DNA of 64,000 nt from Paramacrobiotus metropolitanus (Eukaryota > Tardigrada > Eutardigrada > Parachela > Macrobiotidae). Location of the stretch: contig NW_026570222.1 in assembly GCF_019649055.1 (NCBI RefSeq), forward strand, positions 3,534,001 to 3,598,000, written 5' to 3'. Shown here one piece after another: positions 20,958 through 31,673 of this stretch. Made by a program: the position numbers and the translations under genes. The notes below the pieces were generated by a model. It made no database searches. It was given only the letters and a program-made list of their open reading frames with translations, and was not told the DNA's origin. How positions within the stretch are numbered: position 1 is the first letter of the stretch; every line of letters starts with the position of its first letter.

Positions 20958-23443
20958 ATGGATCCAGACCTGAAAATTGCTACGCACAACAGCATTCCAA
21001 ATCAGGAGTATGCACTTTATGGGAGTGTGTTGGAGAGTGAAATGGAAACTCTCCTGCATAGGCTGCGCGGACTTTGCGGAACGATGCCTGGCAATGGCGA
21101 GCCGTTCGAGGATCATTGTGTTATCTACAGTTTCAGTGAGCGCATCGTTGGTTGTACGATTTTGTTACGTATTCACAGTTCGGTGGTTTTCAGAGCACAT
21201 TTCTCCGCCAATTTGCGTGCGCGCAGTGCGCCCGATTCTTCTTCCCTCCGTTCCTTGGTGAGTTGGAATTGTTGCTGTGATTGTCGCGGACTGCACATTG
21301 TTAGGTCTTTGCCGTGTACTGGGGAATTTAACATTTGGAGAACATTTAGACTGATTTAATGAAGAAAGATTATACCAAAAGCCCTCGAAAGGAAAGTACA
21401 CAAGTACAATTTTAGAAATAAAATAAATATGCTTTTGTGGTTTTATAGGAGATTCTTATACTATGGGGACCCTGGTACTTTGGAAGCTGGTCGTTCGCTG
21501 ACGCAGCGCCAGATAATTGATGCTTGCTGCTCTGTGCGTCTTCCAAAGTTCCTGGAAGATGGTCTCGGTTTTACGTATGTGAAATTGTGAATTTCTCGTT
21601 TTTAATGGCTCGTGAATTTTTATGTGTTCTTGCACAACATGTTTCAGGGTGGATTACGAATACTTTTTCAAAGGTACAGCCTTCGCCAAAGGACGCGTCA
21701 AAATTTTGGTTGGACGTGTTATGAAGGTAAACTACATGTACTGTACTAACTGTAGAATTTTCTTTGATTTTTAATGGATTAGAACAGCGTTGCTGTTTTT
21801 GCTTACCTGTCCCGCAGTTGTTACGATTTACGAAACTGAAGACTGTCGCTTTTAACTCCGTCTAGAATATCGTATGTTTTAACTTATTAAAAATAAATTA
21901 CGTATACCAAACTACCACTGATATCGCCCGCCAGATATTCGCCGTAAAATATTACATATACTATTTTGGCCAAATCCTGGAGAACTTCTAATTTGATACT
22001 TCTGCGATGCACGTTAATGGTACCGACAACAGACATTAGAATTGGAAATGAATTTTGGCCATATGCTGAACTCATAGTCAGAAATATTATAACAGCTGCC
22101 AGCAGTTGGTACTTGTAAAGATTTTAAATTGCTGGGAGTGTTGGGTTTTGACGTGGTGCGCCCTGTTAAGTTCATTATTACCAGCTTTGTCATAGCGCAC
22201 GTACAGTATGTGGAATACTTTATGCTTGTGGCAGTCGCATCTAAAAATAGTACGAAAAATTAACTTTTGCTGGCAACTGTTTTTTATTTGGATTACACTG
22301 CTACAAGTACGAAATATGGTAGTGTATTTGCATGAGTACTTTCAGTAAGTTCCTTACCATTAGTGGATGTTGTTGTCGTGAGCTTATACTAAATTTGTTT
22401 GTTTGGTCCTTTGAACTATTAATCCGTTTTCAGCCGGCAAGAGATGCTACTGGAGGCGTGGAAAAAGGAGAGGCTATTACAAAATCGTTTTTGGTGGAAG
22501 TGTCTGCAGTTGCTTTTGGTGGCGCGGTAAGAAGTCTTTCTTCTGATTTTGAAATGCAGACGTCGAGTTGGATTAGTTCGCTGAAGTTACTTTTCAACTC
22601 CAGCGAACGATTAGGGTAATATGAAAGATTGCTTTAGTGATGACTTCCGAAAGTGTACTGATCACGAAATAATACAGTAGAGGAAGATTTTATAAACAAC
22701 GTATTGCTAGTAAGGGGTTTTGGTAATTTATATAAATATTATCCTTGCCATCACCCATGTCACCAAAAATCTGCAAGGAAGTTCAGTTTGATATAAGCCA
22801 TTTAATGCTGAAAGCATTAAATGTCGTTAACGTAAGTCTCGAGAACGAGGCGCATAAATCGGAGAGGGGTTAGATGTGACCTGCGAGGCCCTGCGAGTGC
22901 CTTTCGTCGTCAGTGCACCGTACGGACATCGCGCGGCGCAGTAGACTACTTGCCCCGGCATCCGTCAAGCGGCAATACGTTTACACCGAGAGCTCGAAAG
23001 CGTTAAAGAGTATTTAATCTTTTATGGTAACCCGTAACCGTAAGGCTGAAACCGGTGATGTGCTCGAGATGTTTAATTTTTTGCGAATAAGCTGGAATGA
23101 ATTGTAGTTTCATTATAGATAAATCTAAATTAATGCGATATTTGTACGTGTACCTGTTGATTTAGGCGAATGAACCGTCCGCCAACGAAGTTGTTCAGTT
23201 TGCCGATCTTCTGCTTCCGTAAGTGGTTTATCGCTACCTTTTGATTATTTAATCCGCGCCTTCTAGATGCGTATATATATCTATATACTATGTACATACC
23301 AAACTTTGCGGACGATGCTGATGATTTGTGTTGATCGTTGATAAGCAGTACTTCGCATTTAGGTAATCTTAATTTTAACTACGATTTGCAGCATTGTTAA
23401 ACTGGAGCGGATTGATTTGAAGCGGTTTGCCTCGCAGATTTGA
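20958..23443 (+). CDS. MED18: Mediator subunit 18
   Basis: Seven exons join in phase: 20958-21135, 21194-21257, 21449-21574, 21648-21726, 22434-22526, 23166-23218, 23392-23443 (645 bases, 214 aa; human MED18 is 208 aa). Matching blocks are YALYGSVLESEMETLLHRLR (human YLLQGSVLDHSLESLIHRLR), WRFLYYGDP, RLPKFLEDGLGFT with VDYEYFFKG, GRVKILVGRVM, KSFLVEVSAVA, and the end IVKLERIDLKRF (human LVHLEKIDPKRL). In the known complex MED18 sits in the Mediator head with MED20 and helps contact RNA polymerase II. The acceptor of exon 2 could instead be at 21178, adding five residues. Intron 5 holds a GC-rich stretch of unknown nature (about 22840-23060). Confidence 0.95.
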
Positions 23444-24429
23444 TACCTCACTGCTTCGGTATTGTCGGAATTATGATCTCTGCTGAGCCTGCTCCGTGCT
23501 CTCCATGTGACAGACTAGATTTTTCTTTCTTACGGTTTTGATGGTTGATTTGCGCTTGTGATAATTTGATGGCGACGCCTGCGCTGCCCAGTAAGACTAT
23601 TACCCTACCTACGAGTAGTGATGTATGCTATACAGTTCTACTGTGCAAGTGTAAAAACTTGACTGGAACTGGATGATGTACACGTTTGCACTTAAGTATG
23701 TACACTTCTACTGTCAGTGAAATGCTTCCCTTTTTTCTGTACTCTTATAGCATAATTCTCGCCTTTTACATTGTTGAACTGATTGATACGGCTTGGTGCG
23801 CTATTTTGTTGCCTTCTGTAATATAAAATTCTATTTTACTGAGGTCAGAAAGCTCAGTCATCCTTAAAAAATGTAAGAATTTCGATTGAATTGCGGTAAG
23901 GAATTTCGCAAAACTTGTGAAGAATGAGGCGTGATTTGAATTTTAACTTTTAGCACACATTGGAGAACTTTATTTCGGTTGAGTTATTAACAAGTTAACA
24001 ACTGTAATTCACTTAAAAAGACATGAAGTATTCTCCAGATCGCTCACTCTAGCTTGCAGATTCTTTTTTTTGAGAATAGGGTAAACTGTAGTTCAAATCC
24101 ACCAAATGTTTGTTAATTCGTATGCAGCGAGGCACTTTTTTTCGCATCCATCCACTCTCATAACAAACCCGATACTTGTTGTACCGGTACCAGTGTAGCC
24201 CTGCCATCGGCAACGATCGAGTTGCTTTTACAATCTCATCTTACCGTTAATGTTATTCCAAAAAGTACAAGCAGGATATTAGAAGGACACAAGTGCCGGC
24301 ACCTTATAAGGCACCGGTATATTATATACAATACAGTATGTACGTATCAGTGCCACGGGCCGGGTAGTAAAACACCTAACGGGCGGCCACCTCGCGGGAG
24401 GCGGCCAACTGGCAGGCGGGATCTCTGCA
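23444..24429. other. Intergenic, no gene seen
   Basis: AT-rich sequence downstream of MED18. An ORF beginning at 24222 runs into the tandem repeat and is considered an artefact of it. Confidence 0.5.
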
Positions 24430-24790
24430 AATGTTCAATTCTAAATACTACCGCCTACGAGCAAGCTGTATGGGCGCATATTTATAATATACACCTGACT
24501 CTAAATCCCACCTCCTACGAGCTGGCAGTAAGTGTTAGTTGGGCGCATATTTATAACACACACCTGATTCTAAATGCCACCTCCTACGAGCTGGCAGTAA
24601 CTGTTGGTTGGGCGCAGTTGGGCGCATATTTATAACACACACCTGACTCTAAATGCCACCTCCTACGAGCTGGCAGTAACTGTTGGTTGGGCGCAGTTGG
24701 GCGCATATTTATAACACACACCTGACTCTAAATGCCACCTCCTACGAGCTGGCAGTAACTGTTGGTTGGGCGTAGTTGGGAGCATATTTT
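24430..24790. repeat. Tandem repeat, units of about 60, 70, 79 and 79 bases
   Basis: Five occurrences of CCTACGAG at 24453, 24513, 24583, 24662 and 24741 mark successive units sharing GGGCGCATATTTATAA, ACACCTGACTCTAAAT and GCTGGCAGTAACTGTT. The later units are longer because GGGCGCAGTT is duplicated within them, so the array shows stepwise growth. Confidence 0.9.
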
Positions 24791-25069
24791 AAAATACAAC
24801 TTTCACTTACTGTATTGTTACCACATATCAGCTGACTTTCCGTTTGTGTAATCGGTATAATTCCCGATCAGGATAGCATAAAACAACTGCTTTTTTCGTT
24901 AAGGCCGTTTTGTTCTAATGCATATTTTGTACTCGTACCATGATACCTATTAAAGGTTCCCAGCTGCCAGTAACTTGTTACTTGGACTCAGTAGGTCGCA
25001 TATTTATAAAGCATTATGATCTTCTCAAACTTGAAAGCAAAGAAATTGCCTTATTTATTTCGTCCTTTA

Positions 25070-27300
25070 TTTATTGGTATTTTTAAAAGGTTTTCACTAC
25101 AAAACCAATATAAAATAACAAAATAATAGTGTAGTACAACACAAGAAAAATACTAAGATACAAACTTTATAAATATTAAACGAGTAAATTCAACATAATG
25201 ACATCCCATAGATAATAATACACAATTTTTTACTCTTTTCTTTTTTTTAATACACAATTGCACACATTTGTATATTTTTAACTCTTTTCACACTTTCGCT
25301 TAACACCTCTTTTTTCCATCTTTGTATAACTTTACCAAATTCTTGTCCCCCACTTTCCTTTCAATACCTTAAAAAACCAGCAAATAAAAATTTTTGCACA
25401 TTCAAATTAAATTAGAACACTTACCAATAATAACCATACACCTGAAATGGCATGTATACAAAAACAACTCCAACATACAACCAAACATTCGGAACAAAAA
25501 TCGGAAAGAAAATCATGTTCTCCAAATTTTTCCAAATTTAATCTACAATAAAAAACATTTGTAAACTTCTAAACGGAACATTGCACCCACTTGTCTCTCA
25601 TAACTCCAACTTCACTTGCCAATCTCAAAACGAATCAAAATACCCTAAAATACTGAATGATACGGAACATTGCACCCACCTGTTTCTTCAAAAAATTTGC
25701 CAGCTTTAGTAAAATAAAAACCTCTAAATACAACAGATTTCACATCATGCGGATCGTTACACCCACCTGTTTCTTCAAAATATCTTTTTCCCACACACAT
25801 AATCTCAACATATTCATTCATCCATAACCATATTTACTCCATAATATACCCAGATTCATACCATAAAACCAGTCAACTTTACAGTACATTATACGCACCA
25901 TATACTATACTATAAACCATACGGAACACTACATCCACCTGTTTCTTCAATTTGATTTTATCAAATACAATGTCTACACAACATAACTGCATAATGGCAA
26001 ATAAATTTCCTATAATGTCACTTAATCTTTCTATATTTTACCACAATATCCTTTTCCATATTTTCCGTAATATATTTTCTATTTTCCTTCATATATTCCA
26101 TGTTTTCCTTTTCTTACATAATATCTTTCATCATTTATTAACATAAATATTATTTCTATCACCCTATTAGTCAACTCATTATACCTTAAGATAATTTTCA
26201 TTTTAACTTCCGCCTATCCAAATCACTCATTTCCAACATGTTTTCACATTCTAAAACTCAATAATGATACAACAGTTAAAGCAAATCTTTCGTAGAATCA
26301 AATCTTTCGTAGAAGCTAATCTTTCGCAATCTTTCCTTTCTTAAATCGTAGCGAAAGTCCTCTAAGTTCAGCGCCAATGCAAAAATGTATCTCTGTCCGT
26401 TACGAAAGATTGTTACCAAAGGTCAATACGAAAATATTCCTGGCTCGTTATATTGTTAGGTTAAATTATTGATAATGTTAAATACTAAAAGTGCTAATGG
26501 TAGCACGTTAAAAATTATTTATCTTTCCCACAAGCGAAAAGCTGCTGCACTCCGGTCTGCCAATGCACACCTAACTTTCCTACTTTATAAACGTACTCTC
26601 AACAGCATCTACACACCAAACATCCGAATATACAGATATACTGTATGAAATTACAAAAAAAATTAACTAACCCCCTTAAAACTAACCTCCTCAATACTAG
26701 CCTACTTAAAACTCTCCTTTTTAACCACACTGCCATAAAGTCAAAAGCCAACCAATACTCTATTTATTCCTTAATATCTCCTAATCTATTTAACTTAAGA
26801 AACCAAATACATTAAAAAATTAACAATACCTAAAATAAATTTCACTATAAACAAATATTCCTTACTTGTCACAAATCTGCCAAAATCCCTTCAAACACCT
26901 TTCCCAGGCACTCCAAATCACTCTCCACCTTACTACAACAACCTTAATTCAAACTATAAAATAAGATCTTACAACACAATCCACACAACAAACTTCTCAC
27001 AACTTCCCTTAACCAACTAAATTTCCACCGCACTCCGATTTCCTTTTATATACCCACAGCACACTATGCTTCACAAAACCACCAATCACCAGGAAATACC
27101 AACCTTCCCCATCCGATAACTTCCAATCCAAAATCACTTCGTCAGAGAACTTCAAAAGCGGCCTCATTTATATCGAAACACCCAACCCGAAAATCGTCCT
27201 TGACAGGACACATATGGCTAAACTACTGCTTCTACAAAAAAGACTACCCTTACAAATTCTACACAACAGAGCCAGGTGCTAAACACCCTCTGTCGCAGTG
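25070..27300. other. Long G-depleted, strand-asymmetric tract
   Basis: More than 2 kb in which G is rare on the plus strand while C is common: the line 26881-26940 has about 2 G against more than 20 C. It contains irregular repeats of CACCCACCTGTTTCTTC at about 25589, 25676, 25763 and 25937, each preceded by CGGAACATTG-like sequence, and a cluster of AATCTTTCGTAGAA near 26285-26330. Open frames are short and low-complexity. No gene is recognised. Confidence 0.7.
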
Positions 27301-27485
27301 GCAACCCCACCGCCTGCCGGAAAATACCATTCAAATATAGATATCTTCCTTTTTGGACTTTTCCCAGTACGTAATTTTAATTGTTGAGGACAATTTTTGA
27401 TAATATCAGCGCATTCTAAACTAAAAAATCCACTAATATAGCGAGAGAACTAACTACGCATGTGAGTCACCAATCTCACCATCCC

Positions 27486-27621
27486 CCGAGTAAAGCAGTT
27501 TGTAAAATATACGTTAGCAAAACGTTAGTTAAAGGCCAAAATTCGCAGTTTCGAACATGTTCGAATTCTGGCCTTTAACTAACGTTTTGCTAACGTATTT
27601 TTTACAAACTGTTTTACTCGG
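27486..27621. repeat. Near-perfect 136-base hairpin (foldback MITE)
   Basis: CCGAGTAAAGCAGTTTGTAA at 27486 pairs with the reverse complement ending at 27621. The arms of about 65 bases include ACGTTAGCAAAACGTTAGTT and AAAGGCC, with few mismatches, and meet at a short central loop near 27553. Confidence 0.85.
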
Positions 27622-28303
27622 ATCCGGAATATAAATAAATTATAGTACAGCGACTCACTTGTTTTAGTGCCTTCGGTTTGCATACTCATGATTATTATTA
27701 TTATTAATTATCATTATTATTAGTATTATTACGGCACAAGAGCAGACAACCCCAAAGGGACTTCAAGTGTGGTCGAACAAAAAACAATTTTAAATGCAAG
27801 TAAAGAAGCAAGCATTGAATGTTGTATCTGTATGATAAAAGCAACGGTACGAGTCACGAGAGAACGAGAATTTCTTTTGTTATTAACATTCATGATTTAT
27901 GTAAAATATCCCGTTAAGCACAATTTGGAAATTTGTATTTACGATTAGATCTTCAAGATAAATGCGGCATAGCATACGCAACAGTTTATTGCATTTTTAA
28001 CTTCGCGGTATTTTGTTATTTTAAAACATAGATCCCGGCGATACGCAGCGGTTTTTTATTTGAGACACGGTTTGCGAGAATCTTTTACGCATATATTTTC
28101 AGTTTATTTATGACTCGGAAGCACGAATCATTTCTGTGCATGTCCCACCCGCCAGCAAGTTCAGCCTGTTGGGGTGTGTCTGGATGTAATCTCGATTATC
28201 TCGTACAGTATTGTTGGCTCCATCGCTCGGTTCAAGCAGACAGTCAGAGTCTGTCAGACTGCATGACTCACTCATTCAAAGACAAATCGGCAGCAAGCGA
28301 TCA

Positions 28304-28316
28304 TTCGCGAACATTC
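28304..28316 (+). promoter_or_regulatory. Heat-shock element
   Basis: TTCGCGAACATTC is three perfectly spaced alternating units (TTCnnGAAnnTTC), about 100 bases upstream of the HSP70 TATA box. It is the binding pattern of heat-shock factor. Confidence 0.8.
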
Positions 28317-28413
28317 CCGACAGCTGCACAGTGACGGCAGTTTGTAGTAAAAACTGGAATCTACCACACTATGCTCGACGCGTCTCGTCACAGCAATACC
28401 GTTGCGGCGTTGC

Positions 28414-28421
28414 TATATAAA
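28414..28421 (+). promoter_or_regulatory. TATA box of HSP70
   Basis: TATATAAA about 160 bases before the ATG, leaving a 5' leader of roughly 125 bases if transcription starts about 30 bases downstream. Confidence 0.8.
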
Positions 28422-28572
28422 CAGGAGTGGTAGCTACCGTTTTCAATTCATTTTCAATCCACGATTTCAAAGAGTGCAGTATAATACGTTTTGCATTTGC
28501 TTTTCGATTTGTTGTGACAATTAAAATCGACAGAATTGTTTTGCATCTCGAATTAGCTAATACGCCATCAAC

Positions 28573-30799
28573 ATGCCAAAAATCCCCGCTGTTGGAATTG
28601 ATCTGGGTACCACCTACAGCTGTGTCGGTGTGTTCCAGCATGGAAAAGTGGAAATCATCGCCAACGACCAGGGCAATCGCACCACCCCGAGCTATGTTGC
28701 CTTCACGGATACGGAGCGTTTGGTGGGAGACGCTGCCAAGAACCAGGTGGCCATGAATCCCCAGAATACCGTCTTCGATGCCAAACGTCTCATCGGGCGC
28801 AAATTCGACGAGCAGACAGTGCAGGCTGACATGAAGCACTGGCCCTTCAAAGTGATCAGCGCGGGTGGCAAGCCCAAGATCGAAGTGGAGTACAAGGGAG
28901 AAACCAAGACCTTCAATCCGGAGGAGATCAGTGCCATGGTGTTGGGTAAGATGAAGGAGACAGCTGAAGCATATTTGGGCGGCAAGGTCACCGATGCAGT
29001 TGTTACCGTTCCTGCTTATTTCAACGACAGCCAGCGTCAAGCGACGAAGGATGCTGGACGGATTGCCGGACTGAATGTGCTGCGCATTATCAATGAGCCC
29101 ACCGCCGCCGCCCTGGCATACGGTCTGGATAAGAAGATGAAGGGTGAGCAGAACATTCTGATTTTCGATCTGGGCGGTGGCACCTTCGACGTGTCCATTC
29201 TGACGGTCTCCGAGGGATCCATGTTCGAAGTGCGCTCGACGGCTGGCGACACGCACTTGGGTGGGGAGGACTTCGACAATCGCATGGTGAACTACTTTGT
29301 GGAGGAATTCCAGCGGAAACACAAGAAGGATCTGAAGGCCAATGCCCGCGCCATTCGCCGTCTGCGCACTGCTTGCGAACGTGCCAAACGGACGCTGTCC
29401 AGTTCCGCGGAAGCCAATGTGGAAATTGATTCGTTGCACGAGGGTGTCGACTTCTACAGCAAAATATCCCGTGCCCGCTTCGAGGAGTTGTGCTCTGATT
29501 TATTCAGGTAAGGGAATCAGTTTCATGATGTCGTATTGGTTATTCTCCAAGAAATTTGCGTAGGATTTGTTTAATAAGGAAAAATCTGATTTGACTCGGT
29601 TTGTTAAGAGGACTTTTTAGAACACATGTGTTGATTTTATGCTGTTTTTGATGACGATAACTGTTTTGTAATAATTTCGTACAGGATTTATCTGAGAAAA
29701 CATAAATATCGGTTTTAAAAAGAAAATTTTTACAATACTTAACGCTTATAAATCATTTGTGATAGTGATAAGTACTGATAACATATTTTATAATTTATTG
29801 CAGGAGCACATTGCAACCTGTTGAGCGCGCCCTGACCGATGCCAAGCTGGGCAAAGGAGATATCCAAGAAATTGTGCTGGTTGGCGGTAGCACTCGTATC
29901 CCTAAGGTGCAGAAGTTACTGAAGGAGTTTTTCAACGGAAAAGAACTGAACGGGTCCATTAATCCTGACGAAGCTGTTGCCTATGGTGCTGCTGTGCAAG
30001 CTGCCATCCTGACAGGCGACAAGAGCCAGGAAATCAAGGATGTGCTGTTGGTGGACGTGGCTCCCTTGTCGCTGGGTCTGGAGACTGCTGGCGGTGTGAT
30101 GACCAAGCTGGTGGAGCGGAACACGCGCATCCCAACCAAAACCTCCCAGGTCTTCACAACATATTCCGACAACCAGCCAGCCGTCACTATCCAGGTGTAC
30201 GAAGGCGAGCGTGCCATGACAAAGACAACCATTTGCTGGGACGTTTTGATCTGACGGGGATTCCTCCGGCGCCGCGTGGTGTGCCCAAGATCGAAGTGAC
30301 GTTCGACATCGACGCCAACGGTATCCTTAACGTTTCTGCCGAAGACAAGAGCACGGGTAAATCTGAGAAGATCCGCATTACAAATGAAAAGGGCCGCCTG
30401 TCGAAGGACGAAATCGAACGCATGGTCAAAGAGGCGGAAACCTATGCTGACGAAGATGCCAAACAGCGCGAACGGATTTCCGCCAGAAATGAATTTGAAG
30501 GATATGTCTTTGGAGTCAAGCAGGCTGCCGAAGAACACGGTGATAAGTTGTCCAGTGCGGAAAAAGATCAGGTACTGGACAAATGCAAGGAAGCCATTAG
30601 CTGGTTGGACCGGAATAATTTGGCCGATAAGGAAGAAATCCAGTTCAAGATGCAGGAGATCCAGAAAGCCTGCTCGCCCATCATGGCCAAATTACATGGA
30701 GGAGGAGCCAGCGCTGGGGGCGCTCCGGGGGGAGATAACCGCGGTCGTGGGCGACAGCAAGGCGGACAAGGTGGTCCTACTATTGAGGAAGTTGATTAA
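28573..30799 (+). CDS. HSP70: Cytosolic heat shock protein 70, one intron, frameshifted in this assembly
   Basis: Exons 28573-29507 and 29804-30799. The protein starts [20 protein letters not shown] and carries the HSP70 signatures [22 protein letters not shown] and [13 protein letters not shown], the substrate-binding domain ([18 protein letters not shown]) and the lid, and ends GGPTIEEVD, the cytosolic EEVD tail that binds TPR co-chaperones. A single base is missing at about 30224: the frame changes between ERAMTK and the family's DNxLLGxFDL. With one base added, the CDS is 1932 bases (643 aa), the normal length. An upstream heat-shock element and TATA box indicate stress induction, although an intron is unusual for the most strongly induced HSP70 genes. 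All else is intact, so assembly error is likelier than a pseudogene. Confidence 0.95.
30224..30225 (+). other. One-base frameshift in HSP70
   Basis: ACAAAGACAACC gives TKTT; the conserved MTKDNxLLG needs AAGGAC, that is, one more G. Frame before and after is uninterrupted and highly conserved. Confidence 0.8.
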
Positions 30800-31052
30800 T
30801 TGATATGACAAATGTGTTTTGTGTTTTTGCCACTTCGGCACTTCCTGATGTTCTTCTGGCACTCGTTACGCTGAAGCAGCGATTGTGCATTGCCATTATC
30901 TCAAATTTAATTCGTTATGCAGAATTTATTGGCCTTTCTGTTTAGTTTTGCATTTTTCTTTTTGTACTGACATGTATAAATTATTATTATATTAGCACTA
31001 ACAACATACCCTGTTTGTGGTTGCTTACCGTTTCTGATTTGTAGACGGCTAA

Positions 31053-31058
31053 AATAAA
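31053..31058 (+). terminator. Candidate polyadenylation signal of HSP70
   Basis: AATAAA about 250 bases downstream of the HSP70 stop codon. Confidence 0.5.
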
Positions 31059-31673
31059 AAATATTTGAAAATCGCTGCGTGTTTGAATTGCGGTCTAAAC
31101 AGATGCGTCGGTTCAGTTGGTCAATTGTTAATTTGTTACACACAAAACAAAAGTTCGGTCGGTCGCATTCCTGAGCTCGCAATCCGATCATGCCGATCGA
31201 CGATACTACTAATACTCACTATGCTATGCTGTTTGTTTCTATGGCATTTGTTCGGGAACTGTTTATTCGTTGATCAAGTAGTTTTAAGACTGCAGAAGTA
31301 AGCTAACTCAGCACAGCTGAAAGTACAGATACCTTTCTTTACGGTAAAGGCAAAACGAGTACTTCAAGTCAGGACGCCGACTGCAGAAAAAATCATCACA
31401 AAGGCCAGCAGCACCCAGCTAACTGATTTTTTAATTAATTACAAAGACGGTAAAAAGTGTAAGAAAAGGCGACGCTACGCGTTTTGAACCAAAACAACTG
31501 CGATAACAGACCGAAAGCAGCCAGCGTAAAAAACACATTCAAAAATTTGTCACACAAAAGAATGCAAAATAAGCTCATAAAGAATGTCCAAACTATGGCC
31601 TTTAATAAATAACGGACAGACCGAAATCTAAAATGGCAATTAGTAAGAAAGAGCAACAGCTACTGAGAGGTAA

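Noticed and set aside
22840-23060. GC-rich stretch in MED18 intron 5 as an RNA gene
   Set aside because: No recognisable tRNA, snRNA or hairpin fold could be seen; left as composition only.
25070-27300. Nuclear copy of mitochondrial DNA, suggested by the strong strand skew
   Set aside because: No frame resembles a respiratory-chain gene and no tRNA folds are seen; the internal repeats do not fit.
28369-29439. 356-codon open frame antisense to HSP70
   Set aside because: Long antisense frames over HSP70 are a known by-product of its codon composition. This one has no domain of its own and overlaps the promoter.
29981-30538. 185-codon antisense frame over the second HSP70 exon
   Set aside because: Same codon-bias artefact; the sense strand is clearly HSP70.
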